DNA of 64,000 bases from Microbacterium sp. ET2 (GTDB lineage: Bacteria; Actinomycetota; Actinomycetes; Actinomycetales; Microbacteriaceae), in assembly GCF_030347395.1 (NCBI RefSeq), contig NZ_CP128170.1, positions 1,054,001 to 1,118,000 on the forward strand, read 5' to 3'. The notes under the pieces were generated by a model. That model had not been told where the DNA came from. It saw only the letters and a list, made by a program, of their open reading frames with translations, and did not search any database. Made by a program: the position numbers and the translations under genes. Every line of letters starts with the position of its first letter. Positions within the stretch are counted from its first letter, which is position 1. Positions 25,844 to 34,246 of the stretch are shown in pieces.

Positions 25844-27036
25844 CGCCGCCCCTCCTCGACCAGACGGCCCTGCGCCACCTCTGCGATGGCGCGTCGGTAC
25901 AGCGCGAGATGCGCGGCGCGGACCTCGTCGCGCTCGTGTCGGCGTGCCCGGTGCCGGGTGTCGCGCGCGGCCGGCTGGTCGGCCGCCTGTCGGGCGACCC
26001 GAGAGCGGCGGATCGCGGCGGCGAGCGTCGCAGGGTCGTCGAGGTCGATGACCCGGAAGGACGAGGGATGCTGCGACGCGACGTGACCCACCGCGGTACC
26101 CGCGACGGGCACCCCGAGGTCGAAGCAGAGTTCCACCCACCCCGAATGCGTGCCGTGGCGATAGGGCAGGACGAACAGGTCGAGCCCGGTGAGCCACGCT
26201 TCGATGTCGGCATCGCTCAGGCGCGCCGTCCGTCGCATGTGCACGGAGGGATGCTGCGCGGCGACCGTTTCCAGACGCGCGGCGAGGTCGACGTCGCGCA
26301 CGCGCTCGTTCAGGAGGATCTCGATGACCACCGGCGCGTCGCCGCCCTCGAGCGATTTCGCTGCCTCCGCCGCGGCGCGCACCGCGGCGGCGGCGTCGAT
26401 GTTCGGCCGGAGGTCGCGCAGGTGCATCCCGACGCGCACCGTCTCCCCGCGCGGTGCGCGCGCAGGGCCTTCGCCTGCGTGGCCGGCCAGCAGCGGGTGG
26501 GGAATGATCTCGCACTCGCGGCCCCACCGGTGCGCGACCTCGGCGCCGGCACCGGCCGTGAGGGTGATGAGGTGGTCCGCGCCGGGGACGATGATGTCGA
26601 GGAGTTCGCCGTATGCGGTCTGATCGCGCAGCTGCGGATTCTCCAGGTCGTGCACGGTGTAGACGACGGGGAGCTCGAGGTCACGAGCAGCCGCGAGCGC
26701 CGATCCGAGTTCTGCGGGTGAGAACGACTCCAGACCGAAGTGCACGTGCAGCGCGTCGACGTTCTCGCTGTTGGCTCGCAGCCATGCCGTCGTCAACGCG
26801 ACGGGCGGCCACCACTGGCCGTCGGGAGCACCGGGCACCGGCGGATCGGGCAGGACGTGGACGAAGCGGCGGTCGGTGATCGCGCCCACGTAGGGATGCG
26901 CGGCGGGGATCGAGGCGATGCGGACGAGGCCGGTGTCGGTGCGTATTTCTTCTCTCCCTCCGCCCGTCGAACGCTCCGCGCTACCAGATCCGCGCAGACG
27001 TCGCAATGGATACGGGCGAGGGAGGGACGACGTCAT
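25840..27036 (-). CDS. Glycosyltransferase, GT-B fold
   Basis: A 398-residue (as read from ATG 27036) glycosyltransferase with DALHVHFGLESFSPAEL, VVYTVHDLENPQLRDQ and VGMHLRDLRPNID typical of a family-4-like enzyme. The E-x7-E loop is replaced by a SGWVELCFDLGVPVAGT block. The first 38 or so residues look non-conserved: the family-like sequence begins at VRIASIPAAHPYV. The true start may be downstream, since a strong GGAGGGAG lies about 8 nt before an ATA codon at about residue 31. The divergent WcbI-like gene begins only 21 nt away, so the 27036 start is doubtful. Confidence 0.82.
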   Translation of the reverse strand: MTSSLPRPYPLRRLRGSGSAERSTGGGREEIRTDTGLVRIASIPAAHPYVGAITDRRFVHVLPDPPVPGAPDGQWWPPVALTTAWLRANSENVDALHVHFGLESFSPAELGSALAAARDLELPVVYTVHDLENPQLRDQTAYGELLDIIVPGADHLITLTAGAGAEVAHRWGRECEIIPHPLLAGHAGEGPARAPRGETVRVGMHLRDLRPNIDAAAAVRAAAEAAKSLEGGDAPVVIEILLNERVRDVDLAARLETVAAQHPSVHMRRTARLSDADIEAWLTGLDLFVLPYRHGTHSGWVELCFDLGVPVAGTAVGHVASQHPSSFRVIDLDDPATLAAAIRRSRVARQAADQPAARDTRHRARRHERDEVRAAHLALYRRAIAEVAQGRLVEEGRR

Positions 27037-27056
27037 CGACAAGCTACGTTCACATC

Positions 27057-27986
27057 ATGAACGGTGCCCCGAATGTGCCCGCCGCCGTTGCGCCGGGAGA
27101 CCCTTCGGTGATATCGCGCCACCAGCACTACGGCGAGTTCTTCGGACTCTCCGCGCTGCCCGACCGTTTCGGGGTCGTCGTCGGCAACTGCCAGGCCGAA
27201 TCGCTCCGGATCGTGCTGGATGCCCCGGATCGGCGCTTCGTCCGCGTGCCTCCGGTGCACGAGATGACCGCCGAGGAGGCGACGAAACTCCACGAGATCA
27301 TCTCCGACGCGGCGTACGTGGTGACCCAGCCCATCCGCACCGACTACCGGGGACTTCCGCTCGGCACCGGTCAGCTCGCGCAGGCGACGTCGGCCGTCAC
27401 GCTGACCGTGCCGTCGGTCCGCTTCGCAGGGCTTCAGCCCTTTCAGGCCGCGATACGGGTGCCGGGCGTGGACGAGGACCCGCCGATCGTGGCCTACCAC
27501 GACATCCGCACCCTCGCCGAGGCGGGCGGTATCGCCACGCGCGCTGCGCTCGCACCGGACGACGTCCGCGGCGTCGCGCGGGACTCGCTCGTCGAGCTCC
27601 GCGCCCGCGAGGAGCGCATCGACGTGCCGGTCTCCGACCTGTACTACACGCTCACCGCCGAGCACGCCCGGACTGTGAATCATCCCGGCAACGCGATCTG
27701 GCTGCCGCTCGGGGCGCGCGTGCTCGAGGCGCTCGGCCTGCAGGGGCCGGTGCACGACCCGGGGCGCCCGCTCCTCGCGTCGGTCCGCAGCCCCCTCCTC
27801 CCCGACGTCGTGGAAGCGTGGTCGCTGCCGGAGGAGCCGCGCACCCACTGGCTTGTCGAGGGTCGCCCGGTCGACGACGCCGAGGTGCGCGAGGCCCACC
27901 GTCGCTGGTACGCCGGCCACCCGGCCTTCGTCGACGCGGCGCTCACGCGCCTCGCGCCCCTCCTCGCCCGGTGGCGGCGCGCATGA
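27057..27986 (+). CDS. WcbI-like polysaccharide biosynthesis protein
   Basis: WcbI family proteins take part in capsule synthesis, probably as acetyl transferases. The family signature is visible as FGVVVGNCQAESLRIVL near residue 35, followed by a long alpha/beta body with VVTQPIRTDYRGLPLGTGQLA and SVRFAGLQPFQAAIRVPG. It has 309 residues. ATG 27057 is chosen because the alternative at 27006 would overlap the divergent glycosyltransferase more deeply. It opens a plus-strand run with two glycosyltransferases, which supports decoration of a surface glycan. Confidence 0.8.
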   Translation: MNGAPNVPAAVAPGDPSVISRHQHYGEFFGLSALPDRFGVVVGNCQAESLRIVLDAPDRRFVRVPPVHEMTAEEATKLHEIISDAAYVVTQPIRTDYRGLPLGTGQLAQATSAVTLTVPSVRFAGLQPFQAAIRVPGVDEDPPIVAYHDIRTLAEAGGIATRAALAPDDVRGVARDSLVELRAREERIDVPVSDLYYTLTAEHARTVNHPGNAIWLPLGARVLEALGLQGPVHDPGRPLLASVRSPLLPDVVEAWSLPEEPRTHWLVEGRPVDDAEVREAHRRWYAGHPAFVDAALTRLAPLLARWRRA

Positions 27987-27987
27987 A

Positions 27988-28060
27988 CCGCGAGAATGCA
28001 TCTGGGCGCCGAGGGTGCGGGGTCTCGCCGCATTCTCGGCGCGCCGTTGCACTCTCGCGG
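27988..28060. terminator. 73-bp nested palindrome built from four GAGARTGC-like units
   Basis: Outer arms CCGCGAGAATGCA (27988-28000) and TGCACTCTCGCGG (28048-28060) match at 12 of 13. Inner arms at 28007-28020 and 28028-28041 match at 12 of 14. All four arms carry a variant of GAGAATGC, two in each orientation. It begins 1 nt after the WcbI-like gene and ends 14 nt before the next gene, so it may terminate or attenuate transcription between them. Confidence 0.6.
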
Positions 28061-28074
28061 GTGGGGGGGCGGGG

Positions 28075-29047
28075 GTGAGCGCCGCGCCGGTCCTCGTCGT
28101 GCACCCGGGGAACCACGGTGTGGCCGCGTACGGACGCCTGCTCGCCGCGGCCGTCACCGCGCGGCGTACCGGCCCGCGGGCGATCGACGCGGCCGATGAG
28201 CCCGAGCCTCCCCGCGGGACGCCCGGTGCACGTGCAGTTCACCGACCGTCTGTGGGCCGACGCGCCCGAGGCGGCCGCCGAGCGCTTCGTCGCGATCGCC
28301 GCGCGGCGACCCGTCACGGTCACACTTCACGACGTTCCCCAGCCCTCCGACGGTCCGCGGAACCTCCCTCGGCGCCGGGCCGCGTATGCCGCCGTCGCGG
28401 CCACGGCGCGAGCGGTCGCCGTCAACAGCGACCACGAACTCGCCCTGTTGCGCGAGTCGGACATCCGCCCGAGGTCGGTCGTCAGCATCCCCCTCCCCGT
28501 CGACATCGAGGGGAGCACCGCGCCCGGGCCGCTCGATGACACCGTCGGTGTGCTTGGCTTCTTCTACCCGGGCAAAGGCCACGATGAGGCGGCCCGGGCG
28601 GCGGCGCAGGCGGGCTTGACACGAATGACGGTGCTCGGCCGCGCTTCCGACGGTCACGCCGCCGACCTCGAAGGCTTCGTCCGTCGCGCCGGTACGCTCG
28701 GCCTCGACGTCGAGGTGACGGGGTGGCTCGACGACGCCGATCTCGCGGCGCGCGGCCGAAGGGTCGCGGTGCCGGTGGTCGCGCACCGCCACGTGTCGGC
28801 GTCGGGATCGCTCGCGACGTGGATCGGCTGGGGCCGGCGCCCCGTCACCGAACGCAACCGCTATGTCGACGAGATGGCACGGCTGCGCCCCGGCACGCTG
28901 AGCCCGGTCGATCCCGCCGGACTTGCGGATGCGATCCGCCGCGCGGCGGCGACGCCGGCCGGGACCTGGCACGGCCTCGACCGCGTGCCGTTCTCTTTCG
29001 GTGACGTGGCCGAGGCCTACCTGTCGTGGTGGGAGGAGATCGGATGA
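28075..29047 (+). pseudogene. Glycosyltransferase with a frameshift near 28210
   Basis: From GTG 28075 the frame reads VSAAPVLVVHPGNHGVAAYG and on to ARRTGPRAIDAADEPE, a plausible glycosyltransferase N terminus. It then degenerates. The rest of the protein, PAGRPVHVQFTDRLWADAPE through VGVLGFFYPGKGHDEAAR to a C terminus ending FSFGDVAEAYLSWWEEIG, lies in the next frame. Removing one C in GAGCCTCCCC (around 28205-28212) joins the two into about 323 residues. GT-B donor features (PGKGHDE, SASGSLATWIGWGRRPV) are in the second part. The next gene overlaps its stop by ATGA. Confidence 0.75.
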
Positions 29048-30345
29048 CCGCTCGCGAGCCGTGGGTCGTCGGAAATGCCTGGGACACTCTGGACGGCGTC
29101 GTTCCCGATCCGCTCCCCCGGGTCTCGGTGATCGTCGCCCACTTCGATCAACCCGCCGAGCTCGCCCGCACCCTCCATGCCCTCGCCGCGCAGGACTACC
29201 CCGCCGGCCTCGTGGAGGTCATCGTGGCCGATGACGGCACCCCCGGCGAGGTCGTCGTTCCCTCCGGCGTCGCGCTGGTGCGGCAGGACGACCGCGGGTT
29301 CCGCCTCTCCGCGGCGCGAAACCTCGGCGTGCGGGCGAGCTCAGGTGAGGTGCTCTGCTTCCTCGACGCCGACACGGCGCCGGAATCCGGATACCTGCGG
29401 GCCCTCACCCGGCTTCCGGCGCTCCTTCCCGAGGCCGTCACGGTGGGCCGGCGGCGGCACGCCGACTTCAGCGGCATCCGCGCAGACGCCCCGCTGCCTG
29501 CGGCAGCCGCCGGGCGCGAGCTGCCCGAGCCCGCGTGGCTTCGCGGCGCGTATGCGCGGACCCACAATCTGCTCGACGCCGACGACCGGTCGTACCGGTT
29601 CGTCATCGGCGCGGTCATGGCCTGCTCGCGGCGACTGTACGACGAAATCGGCGGCTTCGATGAGGCGTTCACCGCCTACGGCGGCGAGGACTGGGAGTTC
29701 GCGCACCGCGCCTGGCAGGCGGGCGCCGTGCTCGCCCATGTCCCGAGCGCCGTGGCGTGGCACGACGGCCCGGAGTGGTCCGAGCGCGACGGCTCGGACA
29801 TCCAGGGCGCCAACGCGCAGTCGATCCGCCTCGCCCGCGACATCCCCGTCCGCGGTTCCGCACCGCGCGGACTGCTGCCGGCCGCACCCGACCTCGTCGT
29901 GCACATGCCGGGCTCGCCTTCGCCGGCGGCGCTCTTCCTCACGGTGGATTCGGTGCTGGCCGCGTTCCCCCAGGCACGGGTGGTGCTGGACGACGGGGTC
30001 GACGCGCCGCTCCCCGACCCGCGGGTGTCGTCGGGGACCCTTCCCGATGCCCGGGTCACCCTCCGCCTCGACCGGCCGATCGTCATCACCGACCCCGTCC
30101 GGCTCGCCGATCTCATCGACGGGCTGGCCACCGAAGATCTCGGCACCGTTCACCTCGCCGACGCCGACGGCACGCCTCTCGGAGTGCTGCGCTCCCGCCG
30201 CGCGACGAGCCGCGCGGAGCGGTGGGGCACCGAAGGCGCCTTCCGGGTGGCATCCGTCATCGCATCCGGAGTGTCGGCCGTCCGCGCCGATCCTCGGGTC
30301 GAGGCGTGGCTCGGCGGATGGGGCGGACCGGACGCCTTCCGCTGA
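29044..30345 (+). CDS. Glycosyltransferase family 2 with galactosyltransferase-type C-domain
   Basis: A 433-residue GT-A enzyme. The N-terminal domain has VSVIVAHFDQPAELARTLHA, the donor-site DDGT, and DxD in VLCFLDADTAPESGYL. The acceptor block MACSRRLYDEIGGFDEAF followed by GGEDWEFAHRAW resembles polypeptide-GalNAc/chondroitin-type transferases. The last 150 residues form an extra domain I do not recognise. ATG 29044 overlaps the previous stop (ATGA). It closes the plus-strand half of the glycan cluster. Confidence 0.9.
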   Translation: MTAREPWVVGNAWDTLDGVVPDPLPRVSVIVAHFDQPAELARTLHALAAQDYPAGLVEVIVADDGTPGEVVVPSGVALVRQDDRGFRLSAARNLGVRASSGEVLCFLDADTAPESGYLRALTRLPALLPEAVTVGRRRHADFSGIRADAPLPAAAAGRELPEPAWLRGAYARTHNLLDADDRSYRFVIGAVMACSRRLYDEIGGFDEAFTAYGGEDWEFAHRAWQAGAVLAHVPSAVAWHDGPEWSERDGSDIQGANAQSIRLARDIPVRGSAPRGLLPAAPDLVVHMPGSPSPAALFLTVDSVLAAFPQARVVLDDGVDAPLPDPRVSSGTLPDARVTLRLDRPIVITDPVRLADLIDGLATEDLGTVHLADADGTPLGVLRSRRATSRAERWGTEGAFRVASVIASGVSAVRADPRVEAWLGGWGGPDAFR

Positions 30346-30360
30346 CCCAAAACCGGCGTC

Positions 30361-30400
30361 CGCGCAACCCCGACTTTCCGACACGTCGGCCACCTATCGT
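30361..30400 (+). promoter_or_regulatory. Candidate promoter shared with the paralogous SDR gene
   Basis: CGCGCAACCC at 30361-30370 and CCTATCGT at 30393-30400 precede the ATG at 30407. The paralogue at 36192 has CGCGCAAGCCC at 36143-36153 and CCTAGCGT at 36177-36184, with similar spacing and the same 14-15 nt to the start codon. I cannot assign a sigma factor. Confidence 0.4.
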
Positions 30401-30406
30401 GACCGC

Positions 30407-31306
30407 ATGAGCACTCGGGACCAGTACACCTTCGACGACCCGGTCAAGCGCTACGCCCGCGTGGAGCCGCCGCTGCAGCATCAGCCCGAGCCGGGGGTGC
30501 AGGCGCGGATGCAGCCCGTGCCCGACCTCGGTGAGAAGACCTACCGAGGTACCGGACGCCTCGTCGGCCGGAAGGCGCTGGTCACCGGCGGCGACTCCGG
30601 GATCGGCGGCGCCGTCTCGATCGCATTCGCCCGCGAGGGCGCCGACGTCGCGATCGTGCACCTCCCCGAGGAGGCAGAGGATGCCGCGCACATCCTGCAG
30701 CAGATCTCGGATGCCGGAGCGCGGGGCCACGCGATCGTCGCCGACATCGCAGACGCCACCCGCTGCCGCGCGATCATCGACGAGGCGGTCTCCGCGCTCG
30801 GGGGCCTGGACATCCTGGTGAACAACGCCGGGCGGCAGATCGCGGTCGACCGGGTCGAAGACCTCAGCGACGAGCAGTTCGAGCTGACGTTCCGCACGAA
30901 CGTGTTCGCGCCGTTCTGGCTGACGAAGGCGGCGCTCGCCCACCTTCCCGCGGGCTCCAGCATCATCAACACCGCCTCCCTCGAGGCGTACAAGCCGGCG
31001 CCCGACCGCCTCGACTACGCCGCGACGAAGGCGGCGATCAACAACCTCTCGAAGGGCCTCGCGCAACAGCTCGCCGAGCGCGGCATCCGCGTGAACGTCG
31101 TCGCGCCCGGCCCGGTCTGGACCGCCCTGCAGGTCTCGGACGGCGTCTCTGATGAGCAGATGACGGCGTTCGACGACGAGAACACCTATCAGCGCTCCGG
31201 CCAGCCGGCCGAGCTGGCGCCCGCGTACGTCTTCCTCGCCTCGCCCGAGTCGAGCTACGTCTCGGGCGCGACGCTGAACGTCAACGGCGGGATGATCACC
31301 CCGTGA
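30407..31306 (+). CDS. SDR-family oxidoreductase, YghA/general-stress type
   Basis: NAD(P)-dependent short-chain dehydrogenase. The 299 residues begin with the 45-residue tail typical of the YghA/GsP39 subgroup (YTFDDPVKRYARVEPP), then the cofactor motif VTGGDSGIGGAV, NNAGRQIA, the catalytic Ser in NTASLEAYK and YAATK with Tyr/Lys. ATG 30407 gives the expected tail. The hydrolase-fusion gene overlaps its stop by GTGA, so the three following genes form one operon. A paralogue lies at 36192-37082. Substrate unknown; sugars or aldehydes are plausible. Confidence 0.93.
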   Translation: MSTRDQYTFDDPVKRYARVEPPLQHQPEPGVQARMQPVPDLGEKTYRGTGRLVGRKALVTGGDSGIGGAVSIAFAREGADVAIVHLPEEAEDAAHILQQISDAGARGHAIVADIADATRCRAIIDEAVSALGGLDILVNNAGRQIAVDRVEDLSDEQFELTFRTNVFAPFWLTKAALAHLPAGSSIINTASLEAYKPAPDRLDYAATKAAINNLSKGLAQQLAERGIRVNVVAPGPVWTALQVSDGVSDEQMTAFDDENTYQRSGQPAELAPAYVFLASPESSYVSGATLNVNGGMITP

Positions 31307-32676
31307 GACCCGAAGGCACGGTCTACGTGCTGCCGGGACTCGGACTCTCGGCCGTGGCGGCCGCGCCGCTCGCGGCACATCTCTCTCCCACCCTCGCGGT
31401 GGTCGGCATCGACCTGCCGGGGCACGGCGGAAGTCCGGATGCCGCGAACGGCAGCGTCTCCGCCCTCGTCGACGGCGTGATCGCGGCGATCGCGCAGACG
31501 GCGAGCGGGGGACCGTGGATCCTGTGCGGCCACAGCATGGGAGGGAAGGTCGCCGCCGCCGTCGCCGAGCGGGTTCTCCGGGGTGACGCGCCCCTGTTCG
31601 GTCTGGCGGGGCTGGTTCTCCTCGCCCCGTCGCCGACCACCCCCGAGCCGATGGCCGCCGACAAGCGAGAGCAGATGCTGTCGTGGGTGGTGGACGGGCC
31701 GATCTCCGAGGAGCACGCCCGCGCGTTCGTCGCCGACAACGTCGCCGCGCGGTTGCCCGCCGCCGACGAGGCGGCGGCGATCGCGCAGGTGCAGGCGATG
31801 TCACCGCTCGCCTGGCGACGCTGGCTCGAAGAGGGCAGCCGGGAAGACATCAGCGCCGACCTGGACATCGCCGCCGTCCCCGCCGTCGTCCTCGCGGGCG
31901 AGGAGGACGGCGACCTCGGCGCCGACGCTCAGCCCGCCCTCGTCGCCGGTGTCCTTCCCGACGCGGCGATCACCTCCTTGCCCGACACCGGCCATCTGCT
32001 GCTCTTCGAGCGCCCGGCGGAGGTCGCCGCGGCGATCGAAGGACTGTGGGACGCCATCTCGGCGGGCTCGACCCGTGTGGCGGAGAGCTGGGGCCGGCTC
32101 ATCGCCTCCGAGCGGACCGATGCCGAGACCCGCGGCATCCTCTCCCGGCGCCATCTGGCGGACGACCCCGACGCCGAATCGCAGGTCCTGTCGCGCGCGC
32201 AGCTCGTCCTCCTCCGGTCGATCGCGGAGCGCCTGATGCCCCGCGACCTCGACGACCGGTTCGACCTCGGTCGCGTCGTCGACCGCGAACTGGCCGCAGG
32301 GCGGGGCGACGGCTGGCGCCCACCCGGTCTTCCCCGCGACTCCGAGGCCTATCGGCGCGGACTCGACGCGCTCGCCGCTGTCTGGCCCGGTGACACCACG
32401 AGCCAGGATCACCTGGTCTCCGGCCTCATCGCCGGGCAGGGTTTCGCCGGCTCACCGTGGGACGACGAGACCACCCGGCGGTGGTTCGAAGACATCCGCG
32501 CCGACCTCGCGCAGGCGTGGGTGTCGCACCCCGCCACCTCCGCCCGCCTCGGCTTCGACGGCTTCATCACCGCCATCACCTCCCCCGACCCCGGATTCTC
32601 CGAGCTCCGCGCCGACCGCCGCGCAGCCTGGGAACCCGACACGCTCGGCACCCTCGCCCCGGAAGACGACGAATGA
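31303..32676 (+). CDS. Fusion of alpha/beta hydrolase and gluconate 2-dehydrogenase subunit 3-like domain
   Basis: Residues 1-250 are an alpha/beta hydrolase: VYVLPGLGLS, nucleophile Ser78 in ILCGHSMGGKVAAA, acid in LAGEEDGDL, and His in LPDTGHLLLF. Residues 265-457 resemble gluconate 2-dehydrogenase subunit 3: LLRSIAERLMPRDLDDRF and GLIAGQGFAGSPWDDE to LGFDGFITAI. GTG 31303 overlaps the SDR stop and the GMC oxidoreductase ATG overlaps this stop (ATGA). Subunit 3 normally accompanies a GMC-type subunit. A hydrolase that opens a lactone product of that enzyme would be a sensible fusion, but this is inference. Confidence 0.85.
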   Translation: MRPEGTVYVLPGLGLSAVAAAPLAAHLSPTLAVVGIDLPGHGGSPDAANGSVSALVDGVIAAIAQTASGGPWILCGHSMGGKVAAAVAERVLRGDAPLFGLAGLVLLAPSPTTPEPMAADKREQMLSWVVDGPISEEHARAFVADNVAARLPAADEAAAIAQVQAMSPLAWRRWLEEGSREDISADLDIAAVPAVVLAGEEDGDLGADAQPALVAGVLPDAAITSLPDTGHLLLFERPAEVAAAIEGLWDAISAGSTRVAESWGRLIASERTDAETRGILSRRHLADDPDAESQVLSRAQLVLLRSIAERLMPRDLDDRFDLGRVVDRELAAGRGDGWRPPGLPRDSEAYRRGLDALAAVWPGDTTSQDHLVSGLIAGQGFAGSPWDDETTRRWFEDIRADLAQAWVSHPATSARLGFDGFITAITSPDPGFSELRADRRAAWEPDTLGTLAPEDDE

Positions 32677-34226
32677 ACCTCACCGACATGCGCACCTACC
32701 CCACCGACGAGACCGTCGACGTCGTGGTGGTGGGCACCGGAGCCGGGGGCGGCCCGCTCCTGGCCCGTCTCGCCGCCGCCGGCCTGAGAGTCGTGGCGCT
32801 GGAAGCCGGGCCGAACCTCGACCCCGACCAGCTGATCCCCGATGAGGTCGAGGGCCGGCGCGTGAACTGGATGTCGGAGCGGATCAGCGGGGGCGAGGCC
32901 CCGACCGCGTTCGGGCCGAACAACAGCGGCCGCGGGGTCGGTGGCGGCACCCTCCACTGGGGAGCGTTCGCCCCGCGCCCCGACGCGCGCGACCTGGCGC
33001 TGCGGACCGAATTCGGCGTGGGCGAGGACTGGCCGATCGACCACGACGAGCTCATCCGCTACATCGAGGAGGTGGAGCACACCATCGGGGTCTCGGGTCC
33101 CACGCCCTATCCGTGGGACGAGGGACGGACCTACCACTGGCCCGGCACGGAGCGGAATGCTCCCGCCGACCTCGTCGCCCTCGGCTGCGATGCCCTGGGC
33201 ATCCGCACCGCCACCGCCCCCGCGGCGATCCTCACCCGCGACCACGATCAGCCGCACTACGGCCGGCGCTCGCGGAACCTCAACCTCGGCAGCATCCACC
33301 AGGGCGATCGCAGCGACGCCAAGGCGACGACCGCGAACACCTACCTGCCCGCCGCCGTGGCCGCCGGCGCCGAGATCCGCCCCGACAGCACGGTGCACGG
33401 CATCGAGCTCGACAGCGCAGGGCGGGTGGCTGCCGTCGTCTACACCCGCGACGGCCGGGAGATGCGGCAGCGGTGCGCGACGCTGGTGCTGGCCGCAGGC
33501 GGGATCGAGACGCCGCGCCTCCTCCTCCACACGGGCCTGGCGAATTCCAGTGGAATGGTGGGGCGGAACTTCCTCGCGCACGGCGCGCTGCAGGCGTGGG
33601 GCCGCGTCGATGCGCAGGTGCGCGGCTACCGAGGGTATCCGTCGTCTCTCATCAGCGAGGACTTCATCCGACCCGCCGACGCCGGTTTCGCCGGCGGGTA
33701 TCTGATCCAGAGCCTCGGCGTCATGCCCGTGACGCACGCCACCATGCTCGTGCGGGGCGGCGACCTCTGGGGCCGTGAGCTTATGGACGCCCTCGACGCG
33801 TGGCGGTTCTCGATCGGCGTCGGGATCAACGCCGAGTGCCTCCCCGCCGACCGGAATCGGCTGGTCCTCGCGGACGAGCACGACCAGTTCGGTGTGCCCC
33901 GCGCCGAGGTCACCTTCACTCCGGGTCCGAACGAGAAAGCCATCGACGATCACGCGTCCGGCACGCTCACCGGCATCCTCGAGGCGGCCGGGGCCCGCGA
34001 CATCCGTGTGCTCGCCCGTTCGGCGCACACCCTCGGCACGTGCCGGATGAGCACCGACCCGGCGAACGGCGTCGTCGACGCCGACGGCCGCAGCCACGAC
34101 ATCCCGAACCTCTGGGTGTGCGACAACTCGACCTTCCCGAGTGCGCTGTCGGCCAATCCGTGTCTGGCACAGATGGCCCTGTCACTGCGGACGGCTGATC
34201 GGATGCTGCGCTCCCGCGCCGCCTGA
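32673..34226 (+). CDS. GMC-family oxidoreductase (gluconate 2-dehydrogenase large-subunit type)
   Basis: FAD-dependent oxidation of an alcohol or sugar. The 517 residues start with the FAD dinucleotide motif VVVVGTGAGGGPLLARL (about 17-33). GRGVGGGTLHWGAF is the second FAD contact, and SAHTLGTCRMSTDP followed by DNSTFPSALSANPCLAQMALSLR is the C-terminal catalytic block with the His pair region. No twin-arginine signal is seen at the N terminus, so it may act in the cytoplasm or be carried by its partner. It is coupled to the subunit-3 fusion by a 4-nt overlap, suggesting a two-component complex. Confidence 0.92.
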   Translation: MNLTDMRTYPTDETVDVVVVGTGAGGGPLLARLAAAGLRVVALEAGPNLDPDQLIPDEVEGRRVNWMSERISGGEAPTAFGPNNSGRGVGGGTLHWGAFAPRPDARDLALRTEFGVGEDWPIDHDELIRYIEEVEHTIGVSGPTPYPWDEGRTYHWPGTERNAPADLVALGCDALGIRTATAPAAILTRDHDQPHYGRRSRNLNLGSIHQGDRSDAKATTANTYLPAAVAAGAEIRPDSTVHGIELDSAGRVAAVVYTRDGREMRQRCATLVLAAGGIETPRLLLHTGLANSSGMVGRNFLAHGALQAWGRVDAQVRGYRGYPSSLISEDFIRPADAGFAGGYLIQSLGVMPVTHATMLVRGGDLWGRELMDALDAWRFSIGVGINAECLPADRNRLVLADEHDQFGVPRAEVTFTPGPNEKAIDDHASGTLTGILEAAGARDIRVLARSAHTLGTCRMSTDPANGVVDADGRSHDIPNLWVCDNSTFPSALSANPCLAQMALSLRTADRMLRSRAA

Positions 34227-34246
34227 CCGCGAGCCCGCGGGGTCAG
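34223..34246. terminator. Bidirectional terminator hairpin between convergent genes
   Basis: CTGACC (34223-34228) pairs with GGTCAG (34241-34246), with extra CGCG pairing inside. It overlaps the end of both the GMC gene and the GH15 gene, which converge here with a 16-nt gap. Confidence 0.45.

Noticed and set aside
29177..31306. A 709-residue frame ahead of the first stress-type SDR
   Set aside because: The N-terminal 400 residues are an out-of-frame shadow of the GT2 gene; the SDR starts at 30407.
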